The notes under the pieces are model-generated. The model ran no database searches and was not told the DNA's origin. It was given only the letters and a program-made list of their open reading frames with translations. Positions 1 to 6,413 of a DNA stretch of 15,921 nucleotides are shown here, piece after piece. Each line of letters opens with the position of its first letter. Position 1 is the first letter of the stretch. Source of the stretch: JACMME01 sp051005015 (GTDB taxonomy: Bacteria > Gemmatimonadota > Gemmatimonadetes > Gemmatimonadales > Gemmatimonadaceae); the NCBI GenBank assembly GCA_051005015.1, contig JBPCJT010000066.1:1-15921 (forward strand), given 5' to 3'. The translations under genes and the position numbers were made by a program.

Positions 1-437
1 GGGATCTTGTGCAGTACATGATCCGTCGTGGTCAGATGACGCAGGATGAAGGGGAGAAGTTGCTTCGTGAGGCCGAGGATGCGAACTCCAAACGTCCAGC
101 GTCGACCCGGGTCGCCGCACGCCCCGACGCGGCCAGAACTGATACGCCTGTAAAGACGACGCCAATTGTTGCTTCCAGTCCGAGTGCAGGCGTGGCGGCT
201 CCTGAGAGTCCATCCCGGAAGTCGGCACCAAGGCCGGTCGCGAAAGCTGCTCTCAAAGCCAAGCCAAAGCCTGCCCGCGCACGCAAGACCGTTGCGAAAA
301 AACCGGCGGGCAAGAAGCCTGCATCGCATCCTCCAGCTAAAGCCAGAGCCAGGCCGCCTTCGAAACGCAAGCCTGCTCCGGCTCGCCCGAAGTCGAAAGC
401 AAAGCCACTGGTACCAAAGAAGAAGAAGAAGCGCTAG
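1..437 (+). CDS. phasin-like protein with Lys/Ala/Pro-rich tail (5' truncated)
   Basis: The frame is open to the left edge (codons from position 3), so the true start lies outside the window. The first GTG at 9 is an internal Val codon in my reading. The visible start, DLVQYMIRRGQMTQDEGEKL, matches the pattern at the end of phasin/PHA-granule-regulator domains, where a helix is followed by 'RG..t.eEge.l'. The remaining ~115 residues are low-complexity and rich in Lys, Arg, Ala and Pro, ending in a run of five Lys and an Arg. This resembles the AAKP-type tails of PhaF-like and AlgP/histone H1-like proteins, which bind DNA non-specifically. Likely role: granule-associated or nucleoid-binding protein. 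The phasin assignment rests on about 25 residues, so a generic H1-like basic protein remains possible. Its stop codon overlaps that of otsB on the opposite strand within a shared CTAG (434-437). Confidence 0.6.
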   Translation, partial: DLVQYMIRRGQMTQDEGEKLLREAEDANSKRPASTRVAARPDAARTDTPVKTTPIVASSPSAGVAAPESPSRKSAPRPVAKAALKAKPKPARARKTVAKKPAGKKPASHPPAKARARPPSKRKPAPARPKSKAKPLVPKKKKKR

Positions 438-1264
438 CGCTCAGGCCGGGCTTCAGAGCCGGCCTGTCTTCGCCTGGCTGCATATAGCCATTCCAGAAAG
501 GCTCGAACCTCGGGCGGATTGCGCACGCAAAACTCCGCGGCTGTCGGATTGATTTCCTCATCACAGACTCGCACGGTCACCGCTGCTTTGCCGCGCGACC
601 GGAGAGCCCGAAAGGCGTCTTCATCCGACTGGTCATCTCCGATGAACACGAGCGAGCCTTCGTCGCTCAATCCACCGAGATTCCGGCCGAGCGTGAGCAC
701 AGCGGTTCCCTTGTTGATCTGAGCGGGCGGACGCACCTCGAAGACCATTTTCCCTTCAGTGAGTTGCAGTCCCAGAGCGGTAACCGTCTCGTCGAGGGCT
801 GCTCGCACTTTTGGCACGATGGCTGGATCCGCCAGCCTGTAATGGACGGTGAGAGTCCATCCCTTGTCTTCGAAAATCACACCCGGCACGTCCGCAAGCC
901 GCGGCTGTATTTTACGGCCCGCCTGAGAGATCAGAGGCTGATATGCCGCCACCTCTGCATCGATGAGTGTCTCTCCGTCGGGGCCGATGATCTCGTAGCC
1001 ATGATTACCCACTATCCATACATTCGCTACGCCAACGATGCGCCGAGCTTCCGCGGCCGCCCGTCCAGAGACCAGCACGATTACTGTTCCACCAGCTACA
1101 GCGAGCGCGGAGACGACGCGCCGCGTCTCCGGCGGTACTTCCGCGTCGCTGGGGCGCTGTGCGATTGGTGCGAGAGTGCCATCCACATCGAGCATCACCA
1201 CGAGTGGCGTGCCGGCCAGGCGCAACGCGACATCATCTGCGACCGGCAGGAGCTGCTGCGTCAC
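434..1264 (-). CDS. otsB: trehalose-6-phosphate phosphatase OtsB
   Basis: HAD-superfamily phosphatase of 276 aa that dephosphorylates trehalose 6-phosphate in the cytoplasm. HAD motif I is DVDGT at residues 26-30 (nucleophile D26, acid/base D28). Motif II is the VLVSGR region with S66. The TPP-typical 'EVRPPAQINKG' stretch carries motif III K185. Motif IV is GDDQSDEDAF at 209-218, the hallmark of TPPs. The length fits the family. The GTG start (1264-1262) overlaps the TGA stop of otsA as GTGA, so translation is coupled and the two consecutive enzymes are probably made together. The gene converges on the phasin-like gene with a 4-base overlap of stop codons. The last ~15 residues are Arg/Ala/Glu-rich and look dispensable. 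Confidence 0.95.
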   Translation of the reverse strand: MTQQLLPVADDVALRLAGTPLVVMLDVDGTLAPIAQRPSDAEVPPETRRVVSALAVAGGTVIVLVSGRAAAEARRIVGVANVWIVGNHGYEIIGPDGETLIDAEVAAYQPLISQAGRKIQPRLADVPGVIFEDKGWTLTVHYRLADPAIVPKVRAALDETVTALGLQLTEGKMVFEVRPPAQINKGTAVLTLGRNLGGLSDEGSLVFIGDDQSDEDAFRALRSRGKAAVTVRVCDEEINPTAAEFCVRNPPEVRAFLEWLYAARRRQAGSEARPER

Positions 1265-2751
1265 GCTCGGCTTGGCGCCTCTGCGCGCGCATTTATAATG
1301 TCGCGCGTCCGCGAGAGAATCGACTCCAGCCAGTCGAAGATGGTCAGGCTTCTTAGCTGCGTGCGCATTCGGCGCATTCGGACACGCCGCTCGCCTTCAC
1401 TCATCTCGAGTGCGCGTCGAATGCCATCCACGAATTCATCGATGTTGAATGGGTTGATCAAAATCGCGTCATCGATGACTTCGGCGGCGCCCGTAAAACG
1501 GCTCAGCACGAGTACTCCGCGTTCATCCACCTGACACGCAACGAACTCCTTGGCGACGAGATTCATTCCGTCCTGGAGGGAGGACACAAGGCAGATATCC
1601 GCAGCGCGGTAAGCGCCAGCCAGCACTTCCGAGCTCACATTCTCATTCACCAGTACGATGGGCTCCCAATTCTCTGTCTTGAAACGATCGTTTATCTCCT
1701 GCACGGTGCACATCATTTCCTTTTCGAGATCCCGGTACGATGCCAGCTCGGAACGGGAGGGCGTCGCGACGACGAGCATGGTGAAGCGTTCTCGCATTTC
1801 GGCATGCCGCTCCCAGAGCTGCCTGAGAGCGCGGAGTCGTTCAGGAATGCCCTTGGTGTAATCCACCCGATCCACGCTGAGACCAACCTGACACCCGCCA
1901 CGTGCGTGCCGCCCGCGCAGTCGCTCTACGCGCGCCACGCTTTCGGGTTCAAAGGCAAGCCGCTCGTACCTCTCGACATCTATACTGATGGGGAAAACGC
2001 CTATCTCGATCGAGCGGCCCGCGTAATGGATAACGAGATTGTCCGAATCTGTCTCGGCATCGGTGATGAACTCGGAGATACAGCCAAGAAAATTCATGGC
2101 GTATCGCTCAGTCTGGAAGGCAATCAAATCGTTGCCCAGCATTCCCCGCAAAAGTGTGTCGTTCACGTAAATGGGGAGAAGACGAAGTATGTCGGACGGC
2201 GGGAAAGGGATATGCCAGAATTGATGTATGAGTATCGGGCTACTCTGCGAGCGAATCAATTCCGCCGCCAGCCCAAAGTGATAGTCCTGAATCCATACAA
2301 CAGGCCGTTTCTCGGCGAGCTCGACTTCGGCGGCCACCGCGCGGGCGAATTTCTCGTTTACACTGCGGTAGCGAAGCCAGTACTCGTCCCGATAATCGAA
2401 ATGCTGCACCAGCATATGGCATAGCGGCCAGAGTGCTGCATTGGAGAAACCGACATAGTAGCCGTCGACTTCTGCCTCGTCGAGGAAAACACGCCGGAGC
2501 GAGTATGCCGGGTCATCAGGCGGCACCATTAGCCGCCCACTTGAATCGGACGTTTCCGCATCAGCGGACCCCGAACCCCAGGCTACCCAGGTGCCACGCG
2601 TCGCGCGCATGGTAGGATCCAGCGCCGACACGAGTCCACCAGGCGGCTGCCGTACTTCTACCCTGCCCTCCACGTGGCAATGCTCATACGGCTCTCTGTT
2701 CGAGAGCAGTATAAGGGTTCGGTCCTCCAGGTAGAGGGCGATGTCTTGCAT
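1261..2751 (-). CDS. otsA: trehalose-6-phosphate synthase OtsA (GT20)
   Basis: Retaining GT-B glycosyltransferase of 496 aa that joins nucleotide-activated glucose to glucose 6-phosphate to form trehalose 6-phosphate. Visible family landmarks in order: SNREPY (17-22, in place of the E. coli-type SNR.AP), the glycine loop PPGGLVSAL (36-44), WIQDYHFG with D156 (153-160), HQFWHIPFP (176-184), SVDRVDYTKGIPER with donor-phosphate-binding R295 and K300, and LQDGMNLVAKEF with D394 and E402. The ATG at 2751 places the first beta strand at residues 11-17 as expected. A GGGGAAG stretch about 12 bases upstream is a weak ribosome binding site. The gene is transcribed leftward with otsB coupled behind it. 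The upstream region is shared divergently with the M20 gene and holds the heptamer array. Trehalose synthesis in soil bacteria usually serves osmotic or desiccation tolerance; that role is inference here. Confidence 0.96.
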   Translation of the reverse strand: MQDIALYLEDRTLILLSNREPYEHCHVEGRVEVRQPPGGLVSALDPTMRATRGTWVAWGSGSADAETSDSSGRLMVPPDDPAYSLRRVFLDEAEVDGYYVGFSNAALWPLCHMLVQHFDYRDEYWLRYRSVNEKFARAVAAEVELAEKRPVVWIQDYHFGLAAELIRSQSSPILIHQFWHIPFPPSDILRLLPIYVNDTLLRGMLGNDLIAFQTERYAMNFLGCISEFITDAETDSDNLVIHYAGRSIEIGVFPISIDVERYERLAFEPESVARVERLRGRHARGGCQVGLSVDRVDYTKGIPERLRALRQLWERHAEMRERFTMLVVATPSRSELASYRDLEKEMMCTVQEINDRFKTENWEPIVLVNENVSSEVLAGAYRAADICLVSSLQDGMNLVAKEFVACQVDERGVLVLSRFTGAAEVIDDAILINPFNIDEFVDGIRRALEMSEGERRVRMRRMRTQLRSLTIFDWLESILSRTRDIINARAEAPSRA

Positions 2752-2878
2752 CGGTTTATCGGCTTCCCCGCAGTACGCACACGCGCCCTGTGACAGTCTC
2801 GCACTGGCGAGGTATGGGGGGTACGGTAGCTTTGGGACATGCCAGGGCGGATATTCTCATGCTCTGCAATATGGGGGG

Positions 2879-2995
2879 GTGATAGGTGATAGGTGATACG
2901 TGACGCGTGATACGCAGTCAGCAGTCCGCAATCCCTGATCCGCAATACGCAGTCCGCAATACGCAGCCGCAATACGCAGTGCCCAGCCGTGATCC
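2879..2995. repeat. degenerate heptamer tandem array in the otsA/M20 divergent spacer
   Basis: About 17 consecutive 7-base units can be laid end to end. The first five are GTGATAG-like (2879-2913). From 2914 they become GCAGTCC- and GCAATAC-like, with two 6-base units (2963-2968, 2983-2988) and a final GTGATCC. The array fills the middle of the 287-base spacer between the divergent otsA and M20 starts. The remainder of the spacer (2752-2878 and 2996-3038) shows no clear promoter to me, apart from a 5-bp hairpin (CTCGC/GCGAG at 2798-2811). A long open frame runs through the array only because no stop is generated; it is not coding. Confidence 0.85.
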
Positions 2996-3038
2996 CCTGT
3001 CGGCCACCCATGGACCCTTTTCCCCGCTCGCGAGCTCG

Positions 3039-4190
3039 ATGCTGACTACCGGTGATGCGGTGGGACTGGCCCGAGTGCTGATCCGTATCGATTCGCGGAA
3101 CCCTTCGCTCGTGGCGGGGGGTCCCGGAGAAGAGGCAGTTGCCCGGGCGCTGGCGGAGACCCTTGCCGGTTGGGGATTTCGGGTGGAGTTACTGGAAGTG
3201 AAGCCGGGCCGGCCGAATGTAATCGCACGAATCGGTGGACAACGAGGCCGATCGTTGATGCTCAATGGTCATCTGGACGTCGTCGGGACTGCAGGAATGC
3301 GGCACGAGCCATTTGCTGCCATCGAGCGCGACGGACGACTATACGGCCGAGGATCAGCCGACATGAAGGGTGGCGTTGCGGCAATGTGCGCGGCGGCGGC
3401 AAGGGTAGCGGGTTCCATTGCGGGAGAGGTGACAATAGCAGCCGTCGTGGACGAGGAGTTCGAGAGCGCTGGGACACGCGTTCTTCTGGACCACGGTGTG
3501 CGGGCCGATGCAGCGATCGTGACGGAACCGACAAGCTTGGCGATCATGCCAGCTCATCGTGGCTTTGTCTGGATCGAGGTCATTTTGCGCGGGCGCGCGG
3601 CCCACGGCAGCCGTTACGACATTGGTATCGACGCGATACGGAGCGCGGGAATGTTACTTTACGAGCTCGATATCATGGACGCTTCAGAGCTTACCCGGCG
3701 TACCCATCCCCTGCTCGGCCACGCTTCGATTCATGCGTCCGAGATTCAAGGCGGCGTTGGATGGTCAACCTATCCAGACCGGTGCGTGCTGCGGCTCGAG
3801 CGACGCACTGTGCCGGGTGAAACGGCGAGTTCCGTGTTGCAGGAGGTACGCGGCATCTGTGACTCGATTCAGTCGCGGAGAAATGATTTTCGTGCCGAGG
3901 CGAGGTTGGTATTCGCGCAGGGACCGAGCGACGTCGCAGTTGACGCTCCGATTACACGCTCCCTCGCCACGGCGATAGAAGAGGAGGGTTATGAGGCTCG
4001 CATTGCGGGAATGAGCGCGTGGACAGATGCCGCTCTCCTGAACGATGCAGGCATACCCGCTATATGTTTCGGGCCTGGTGATATTTCGCTTGCGCACTCA
4101 GACGAGGAGTGGGTCGAGATGGCCGAAGTCGAACGCGCTACGCGTACGCTTGCCCGCCTGATCGAGGGCTGGAGTTCGGGGAAGGAGTAA
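3039..4190 (+). CDS. M20 family metallohydrolase (ArgE/DapE/carboxypeptidase G2-like)
   Basis: Di-zinc aminoacylase/peptidase of 383 aa. Metal ligands and catalytic residues are in the standard order: H78 in NGHLDVV (D80 next to the metals), bridging D108 in GRGSADMKGG, general base E139 with ligand E140 (VDEE), E163 in VTEPT, and H353 in LAHSDEEW. The lid/dimerisation domain lies at roughly 170-285 and carries RGRAAHGS (184-191). The ATG at 3039 is chosen because the open frame further upstream (to GTG 2907) translates the heptamer array. No strong Shine-Dalgarno is visible. Family members hydrolyse N-acyl amino acids, succinyl-diaminopimelate or dipeptides, and the substrate cannot be read from this sequence. 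It leads a four-gene unit whose next start lies two bases after its stop. Confidence 0.9.
   Translation: MLTTGDAVGLARVLIRIDSRNPSLVAGGPGEEAVARALAETLAGWGFRVELLEVKPGRPNVIARIGGQRGRSLMLNGHLDVVGTAGMRHEPFAAIERDGRLYGRGSADMKGGVAAMCAAAARVAGSIAGEVTIAAVVDEEFESAGTRVLLDHGVRADAAIVTEPTSLAIMPAHRGFVWIEVILRGRAAHGSRYDIGIDAIRSAGMLLYELDIMDASELTRRTHPLLGHASIHASEIQGGVGWSTYPDRCVLRLERRTVPGETASSVLQEVRGICDSIQSRRNDFRAEARLVFAQGPSDVAVDAPITRSLATAIEEEGYEARIAGMSAWTDAALLNDAGIPAICFGPGDISLAHSDEEWVEMAEVERATRTLARLIEGWSSGKE
4182..4187 (+). promoter_or_regulatory. ribosome binding site deciding the start of the 72-aa gene
   Basis: AAGGAG, preceded by GGGG, lies at the very end of the M20 gene, 5 bases before the GTG at 4193. It is the strongest Shine-Dalgarno in the window and selects this GTG over the in-frame ATG at 4109. 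Confidence 0.8.
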
Positions 4191-4192
4191 GC

Positions 4193-4411
4193 GTGGCACA
4201 GTTAACTCACGGGCAGTACGATGCGCTGGAACGGGCGATCTCCACGGGGCAGCGAATTGTCATTCGAAGACGCGGAACGGAGTTCGTGGTGGTGCCTCAC
4301 CGCCTGCGCGTCATAGGCGGCCGCGAGCGGATCGAGTCGCTACATCCGACCACTGGGGACGACATCGTTTTCTTTGTGGATGACCTCGATGCGATCGAGG
4401 TAATAGCGTGA
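4193..4411 (+). CDS. small conserved-looking protein of unknown function (72 aa)
   Basis: GTG start 2 bases after the M20 stop, with a strong ribosome binding site, so it is almost surely co-translated with it. The protein begins with a short helix (LTHGQYDALERAI), followed by alternating hydrophobic strands (RIVIRRRGTEFVVVPHRLRV) and ends with an acidic strand-turn (DDIVFFVDDLDAIEVI). This suggests a compact alpha/beta fold. There is no signal peptide, metal motif or known domain that I recognise. Its position between an M20 hydrolase and an RNase H-like gene gives no firm function. The lack of charge-run or low-complexity sequence and the good initiation site argue that it is a real protein. 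Confidence 0.75.
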   Translation: MAQLTHGQYDALERAISTGQRIVIRRRGTEFVVVPHRLRVIGGRERIESLHPTTGDDIVFFVDDLDAIEVIA

Positions 4412-4427
4412 AGCGCGATTCCATTTG

Positions 4428-5057
4428 ATGATGGTTGCTATCTACGCCGATGAGTCGTGTCTCGGCAATGGGCGCGAGGGGGAAAATCCGGGTGGCGCCG
4501 GCGGACTCATAGAACTGATGAATCGCGGGAAGCTCGCGCGATACGATTATTGGCTATCCGAGCCTGGCACTACGAACAACAGAATGGCGCTCCGGTCAGC
4601 GACCGAGGCACTGACGATTCTGTCTCGAAAGGGGAAGCGCTGCCGCGTCGTCTTTATCAGCGATTCGAGGTACCTGGTCGACGGGAATACGCTGTGGCTG
4701 CGCGACTGGATTAAGCGCGGCTGGAAGCGCCGCTCTGGAGCAATCGAAAACCTTGCCTTATGGCAGGAGTTGGCGGCCGCTCGCGCGGAACACGACGTGG
4801 AATGGCGATGGGTGCGCGGCCATGACGGACAGCCACAGAACGAGTACGCGAATCACCTGGCCACGGGTGCCGCGGCAACGCAGACGAGCTCAGGGGGCGC
4901 GATTCCTTCCAGGTTCGATGAGTGGCTAACGAGCGAGCGGGCAAAAGGCCGCATGACGCTGGAGCCATTTCCTCTCCCGGACGCACGGAGGTTCACCCCT
5001 ACAGCGCCGTTACCGCGAGAGGACTCGAGCAGTCTATGGTCGACCGGCACAACATGA
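4428..5057 (+). CDS. RNase H-fold protein with altered catalytic residues
   Basis: 209 aa from the ATG at 4428 (an adjacent TTG at 4425 and ATG at 4431 are alternatives). The RNase HI fold is clear: first strand with YADESCLGN (D8), PGGAGGLIE, TNNRMALRS (49-57), FISDSRYLVDG with D79, the basic helix WIKRGWKRRSG, and WVRGHDGQPQNEYANHLA containing H132. In E. coli-type RNase HI the four carboxylates lie in TDGS, NNRMEL, TDSQY and NE..D.LA. Here the second is Ala (A54) and the fourth Asn (N142). E9, next to D8, or E60 could substitute, or the protein may bind RNA/DNA hybrids without cutting. Residues ~150-209 form a Pro/Ser-rich extension. It is third in the M20 unit, 16 bases after the 72-aa gene. 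Confidence 0.85.
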   Translation: MMVAIYADESCLGNGREGENPGGAGGLIELMNRGKLARYDYWLSEPGTTNNRMALRSATEALTILSRKGKRCRVVFISDSRYLVDGNTLWLRDWIKRGWKRRSGAIENLALWQELAAARAEHDVEWRWVRGHDGQPQNEYANHLATGAAATQTSSGGAIPSRFDEWLTSERAKGRMTLEPFPLPDARRFTPTAPLPREDSSSLWSTGTT

Positions 5058-5064
5058 GGCTGAC

Positions 5065-5244
5065 GTGTTTAAATACATCGTGATTCTTTGTATTGGCGTG
5101 GCAATCGGATACAGCTATGGATTCAAGGATGCCAAAACCAATACCGAAAATGTCGTTGAAAGGATGGTTGCCCGCGTCGGGGGATCGAACCGGGAAAATG
5201 TGAAGGCCGACGTCGACAAGAAGTACAAGGGCCTGGAACAGTGA
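5065..5244 (+). CDS. small single-pass membrane protein (59 aa)
   Basis: GTG start 7 bases after the stop of the RNase H-like gene. A GAGG motif overlapping that stop codon is spaced 5 bases from the GTG, so translation is coupled. The product begins MFKYIVILCIGVAIGYSYGF, one hydrophobic segment (about residues 4-20) with a positive N-terminus, followed by a soluble hydrophilic tail of ~39 residues rich in Lys, Asn and Glu. No cleavage site is evident, so an N-terminally anchored protein is likely. No family function is known to me. It closes the four-gene unit and is followed 37 bases later by a terminator. Confidence 0.75.
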   Translation: MFKYIVILCIGVAIGYSYGFKDAKTNTENVVERMVARVGGSNRENVKADVDKKYKGLEQ

Positions 5245-5280
5245 CTCCCGCAGCCGCGACGACGAGCGTCGCTGGCGTTT

Positions 5281-5300
5281 GGGTCACCGTGACCATTTTT
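5281..5300 (+). terminator. intrinsic terminator of the M20 / RNase H-like unit
   Basis: Inverted repeat GGTCAC-C-GTGACC (5282-5294) followed directly by A and five T residues. The effective hairpin is a 5-6 bp stem with a tiny loop. It lies 37 bases after the stop of the 59-aa gene. Another small GC stem (GCGACG/CGTCGC, 5256-5272) sits just before it. Position and T-tract both fit Rho-independent termination. Confidence 0.65.
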
Positions 5301-5400
5301 GTCGCCAGGCCTTGGCGCAGCACCATGGCCGCACGCGCGTAGTCGACATAGCATATTCGCCGCGGGCGGAACCGCAGACACGATCGCCGTCGCACGACCC

Positions 5401-5431
5401 TTGCAAAAGCAACGAGCGCATCGTCTAATAT
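5401..5431 (+). promoter_or_regulatory. possible sigma70-type promoter of the zinc-ribbon gene
   Basis: TTGCAA (5401-5406) and TAATAT (5426-5431) resemble -35 and -10 hexamers, but the spacer is 19 bases, longer than ideal. It lies about 60 bases upstream of the zinc-ribbon start and downstream of the terminator. The rest of the spacer (5301-5400) shows nothing I recognise. Confidence 0.35.
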
Positions 5432-5461
5432 GACGCTGCGATAGAATCGCGTTGCAAAGCA

Positions 5462-5477
5462 TGTGATACTCATCACA
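5462..5477. promoter_or_regulatory. perfect CRP/FNR-type palindrome
   Basis: TGTGATACTCATCACA is a perfect inverted repeat that fits the CRP consensus TGTGA-N6-TCACA exactly. It ends 12 bases before the ATG at 5490. Located downstream of the plausible -10 element, it would act as a repressor operator or roadblock rather than an activator site. Being identical to the E. coli consensus does not prove that the host has a CRP with the same specificity. Confidence 0.5.
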
Positions 5478-5489
5478 CAGGGGCCCATA

Positions 5490-6413
5490 ATGGACGATCT
5501 TGATCGCCTGTATAATCGCCTCCTGGAGAACATACGCTCCAGCTATCCCGAGTACACATCTCGTCCTTTCGAGGTGTCCGAGCTGTACCAGACGCTCGTC
5601 CCGTATCGGCATAATCGCCGCGAGCTCCAGATCGACTCGAATGGTGACTATGAGATGGCACTGCTGCGTCTCCTGGCGGGCGAGCGCGGCTACCTGCAAG
5701 GGGAAACGGCAATGCAGGACATGGTCAAGCGGGAATTGGCCACGCCGAACCCGAACTCGGCGATCTTCCGTGAGTTCGCCGCGCGACAAGTGTCGTTGGG
5801 GAACGAGATGCCGCGCACGAAAGAGCGACATGAATCGCGCGCTGAACCCACGCGAGAGCAGCGCCCGATTCGCGAGCAAGCTGCAGAGCTCCCCTATGCG
5901 AGCGACATTCAGCCGCACTATGAAGAAACGTCTGCACGCGCCCAGGCTCAACCGGCACGTGGTTATGCATTCGGAAGCTCAGCGAGTCCCCCGGAGGCAG
6001 CGAGGACGCCTGTTGCGCCTCCCGCTTCCCCCTCTGGCCCACCGAACTTCGCACCGCCACTACCCCCACAACCCATTGGCAGTCAGACTCCCATGAGCGC
6101 TCAAATGCCAACGAGCACTCAGACGCCGATGAGCGCCCAGATGGCAACAAGCGTTCAGACACCACCGACCGCTCAAATGCCTGTTTCCGCTCAGGCGACG
6201 CCCGCATCCGCCCCGCGCGGCTCGGCCCAGTCCGGAGTCATTGGAGGACACTGCCGATACTGCAGCGGAGCACTGCCGAGCGGCCGACGTACGGTTTACT
6301 GTCCGCACTGCGGCCAGAATCTGACCATCCAGCGCTGTCCGGCATGCGCGACTGAGCTGGAGATGGGATGGAAGCATTGCATCACCTGCGGCCGGGGAGT
6401 CGGCGGTTTGTGA
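5490..6413 (+). CDS. double zinc-ribbon protein with repetitive linker
   Basis: 307 aa from the ATG at 5490. An in-frame GTG at 5463 would place the palindrome inside the gene and is less likely. Residues 1-~110 are a charged, mainly helical N-terminal region (DDLDRLYNRLLENIRSSYPE...) that I do not recognise. Residues ~110-250 are Pro/Ser/Gln/Thr-rich and include three tandem 12-residue repeats (199-234). The C-terminus holds four CxxC knuckles (C255/C258, C271/C274, C283/C286, C297/C300), a double zinc ribbon. No membrane segment is present. Such proteins are often adaptors, but no partner can be named. Its stop codon overlaps the GTG of the dehydrogenase gene (GTGA), so the two are co-translated. 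Confidence 0.85.
   Translation: MDDLDRLYNRLLENIRSSYPEYTSRPFEVSELYQTLVPYRHNRRELQIDSNGDYEMALLRLLAGERGYLQGETAMQDMVKRELATPNPNSAIFREFAARQVSLGNEMPRTKERHESRAEPTREQRPIREQAAELPYASDIQPHYEETSARAQAQPARGYAFGSSASPPEAARTPVAPPASPSGPPNFAPPLPPQPIGSQTPMSAQMPTSTQTPMSAQMATSVQTPPTAQMPVSAQATPASAPRGSAQSGVIGGHCRYCSGALPSGRRTVYCPHCGQNLTIQRCPACATELEMGWKHCITCGRGVGGL
6084..6191 (+). repeat. three tandem 36-bp (12-residue) repeats in the zinc-ribbon gene
   Basis: Units at 6084-6119, 6120-6155 and 6156-6191 encode QTPMSAQMPTST, QTPMSAQMATSV and QTPPTAQMPVSA, with a decaying fourth copy. The third base varies more than the first two, so the repeat is kept at protein level. Confidence 0.85.

Noticed and set aside
764..1534. 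256-residue open frame on the plus strand
   Set aside because: Antisense shadow of otsB and the otsA 3' end, without domain features.
1804..2424. 206-residue open frame on the plus strand
   Set aside because: It lies wholly antisense to otsA, whose motifs are unambiguous.
2907..3038. N-terminal extension of the M20 gene from GTG 2907
   Set aside because: The 44 extra residues are translated heptamer repeats and do not match the family; the enzyme's normal N-terminus begins at the ATG at 3039.
4109..4192. Upstream ATG start for the 72-aa gene
   Set aside because: It would overlap the M20 catalytic C-terminus in another frame, while a strong ribosome binding site points to the GTG at 4193.
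5115..5951. 278-residue open frame on the minus strand
   Set aside because: It runs antisense through the 59-aa gene, the terminator and the zinc-ribbon gene; composition is Arg/Cys-rich with no recognisable domain, as expected for a shadow frame in GC-rich DNA.
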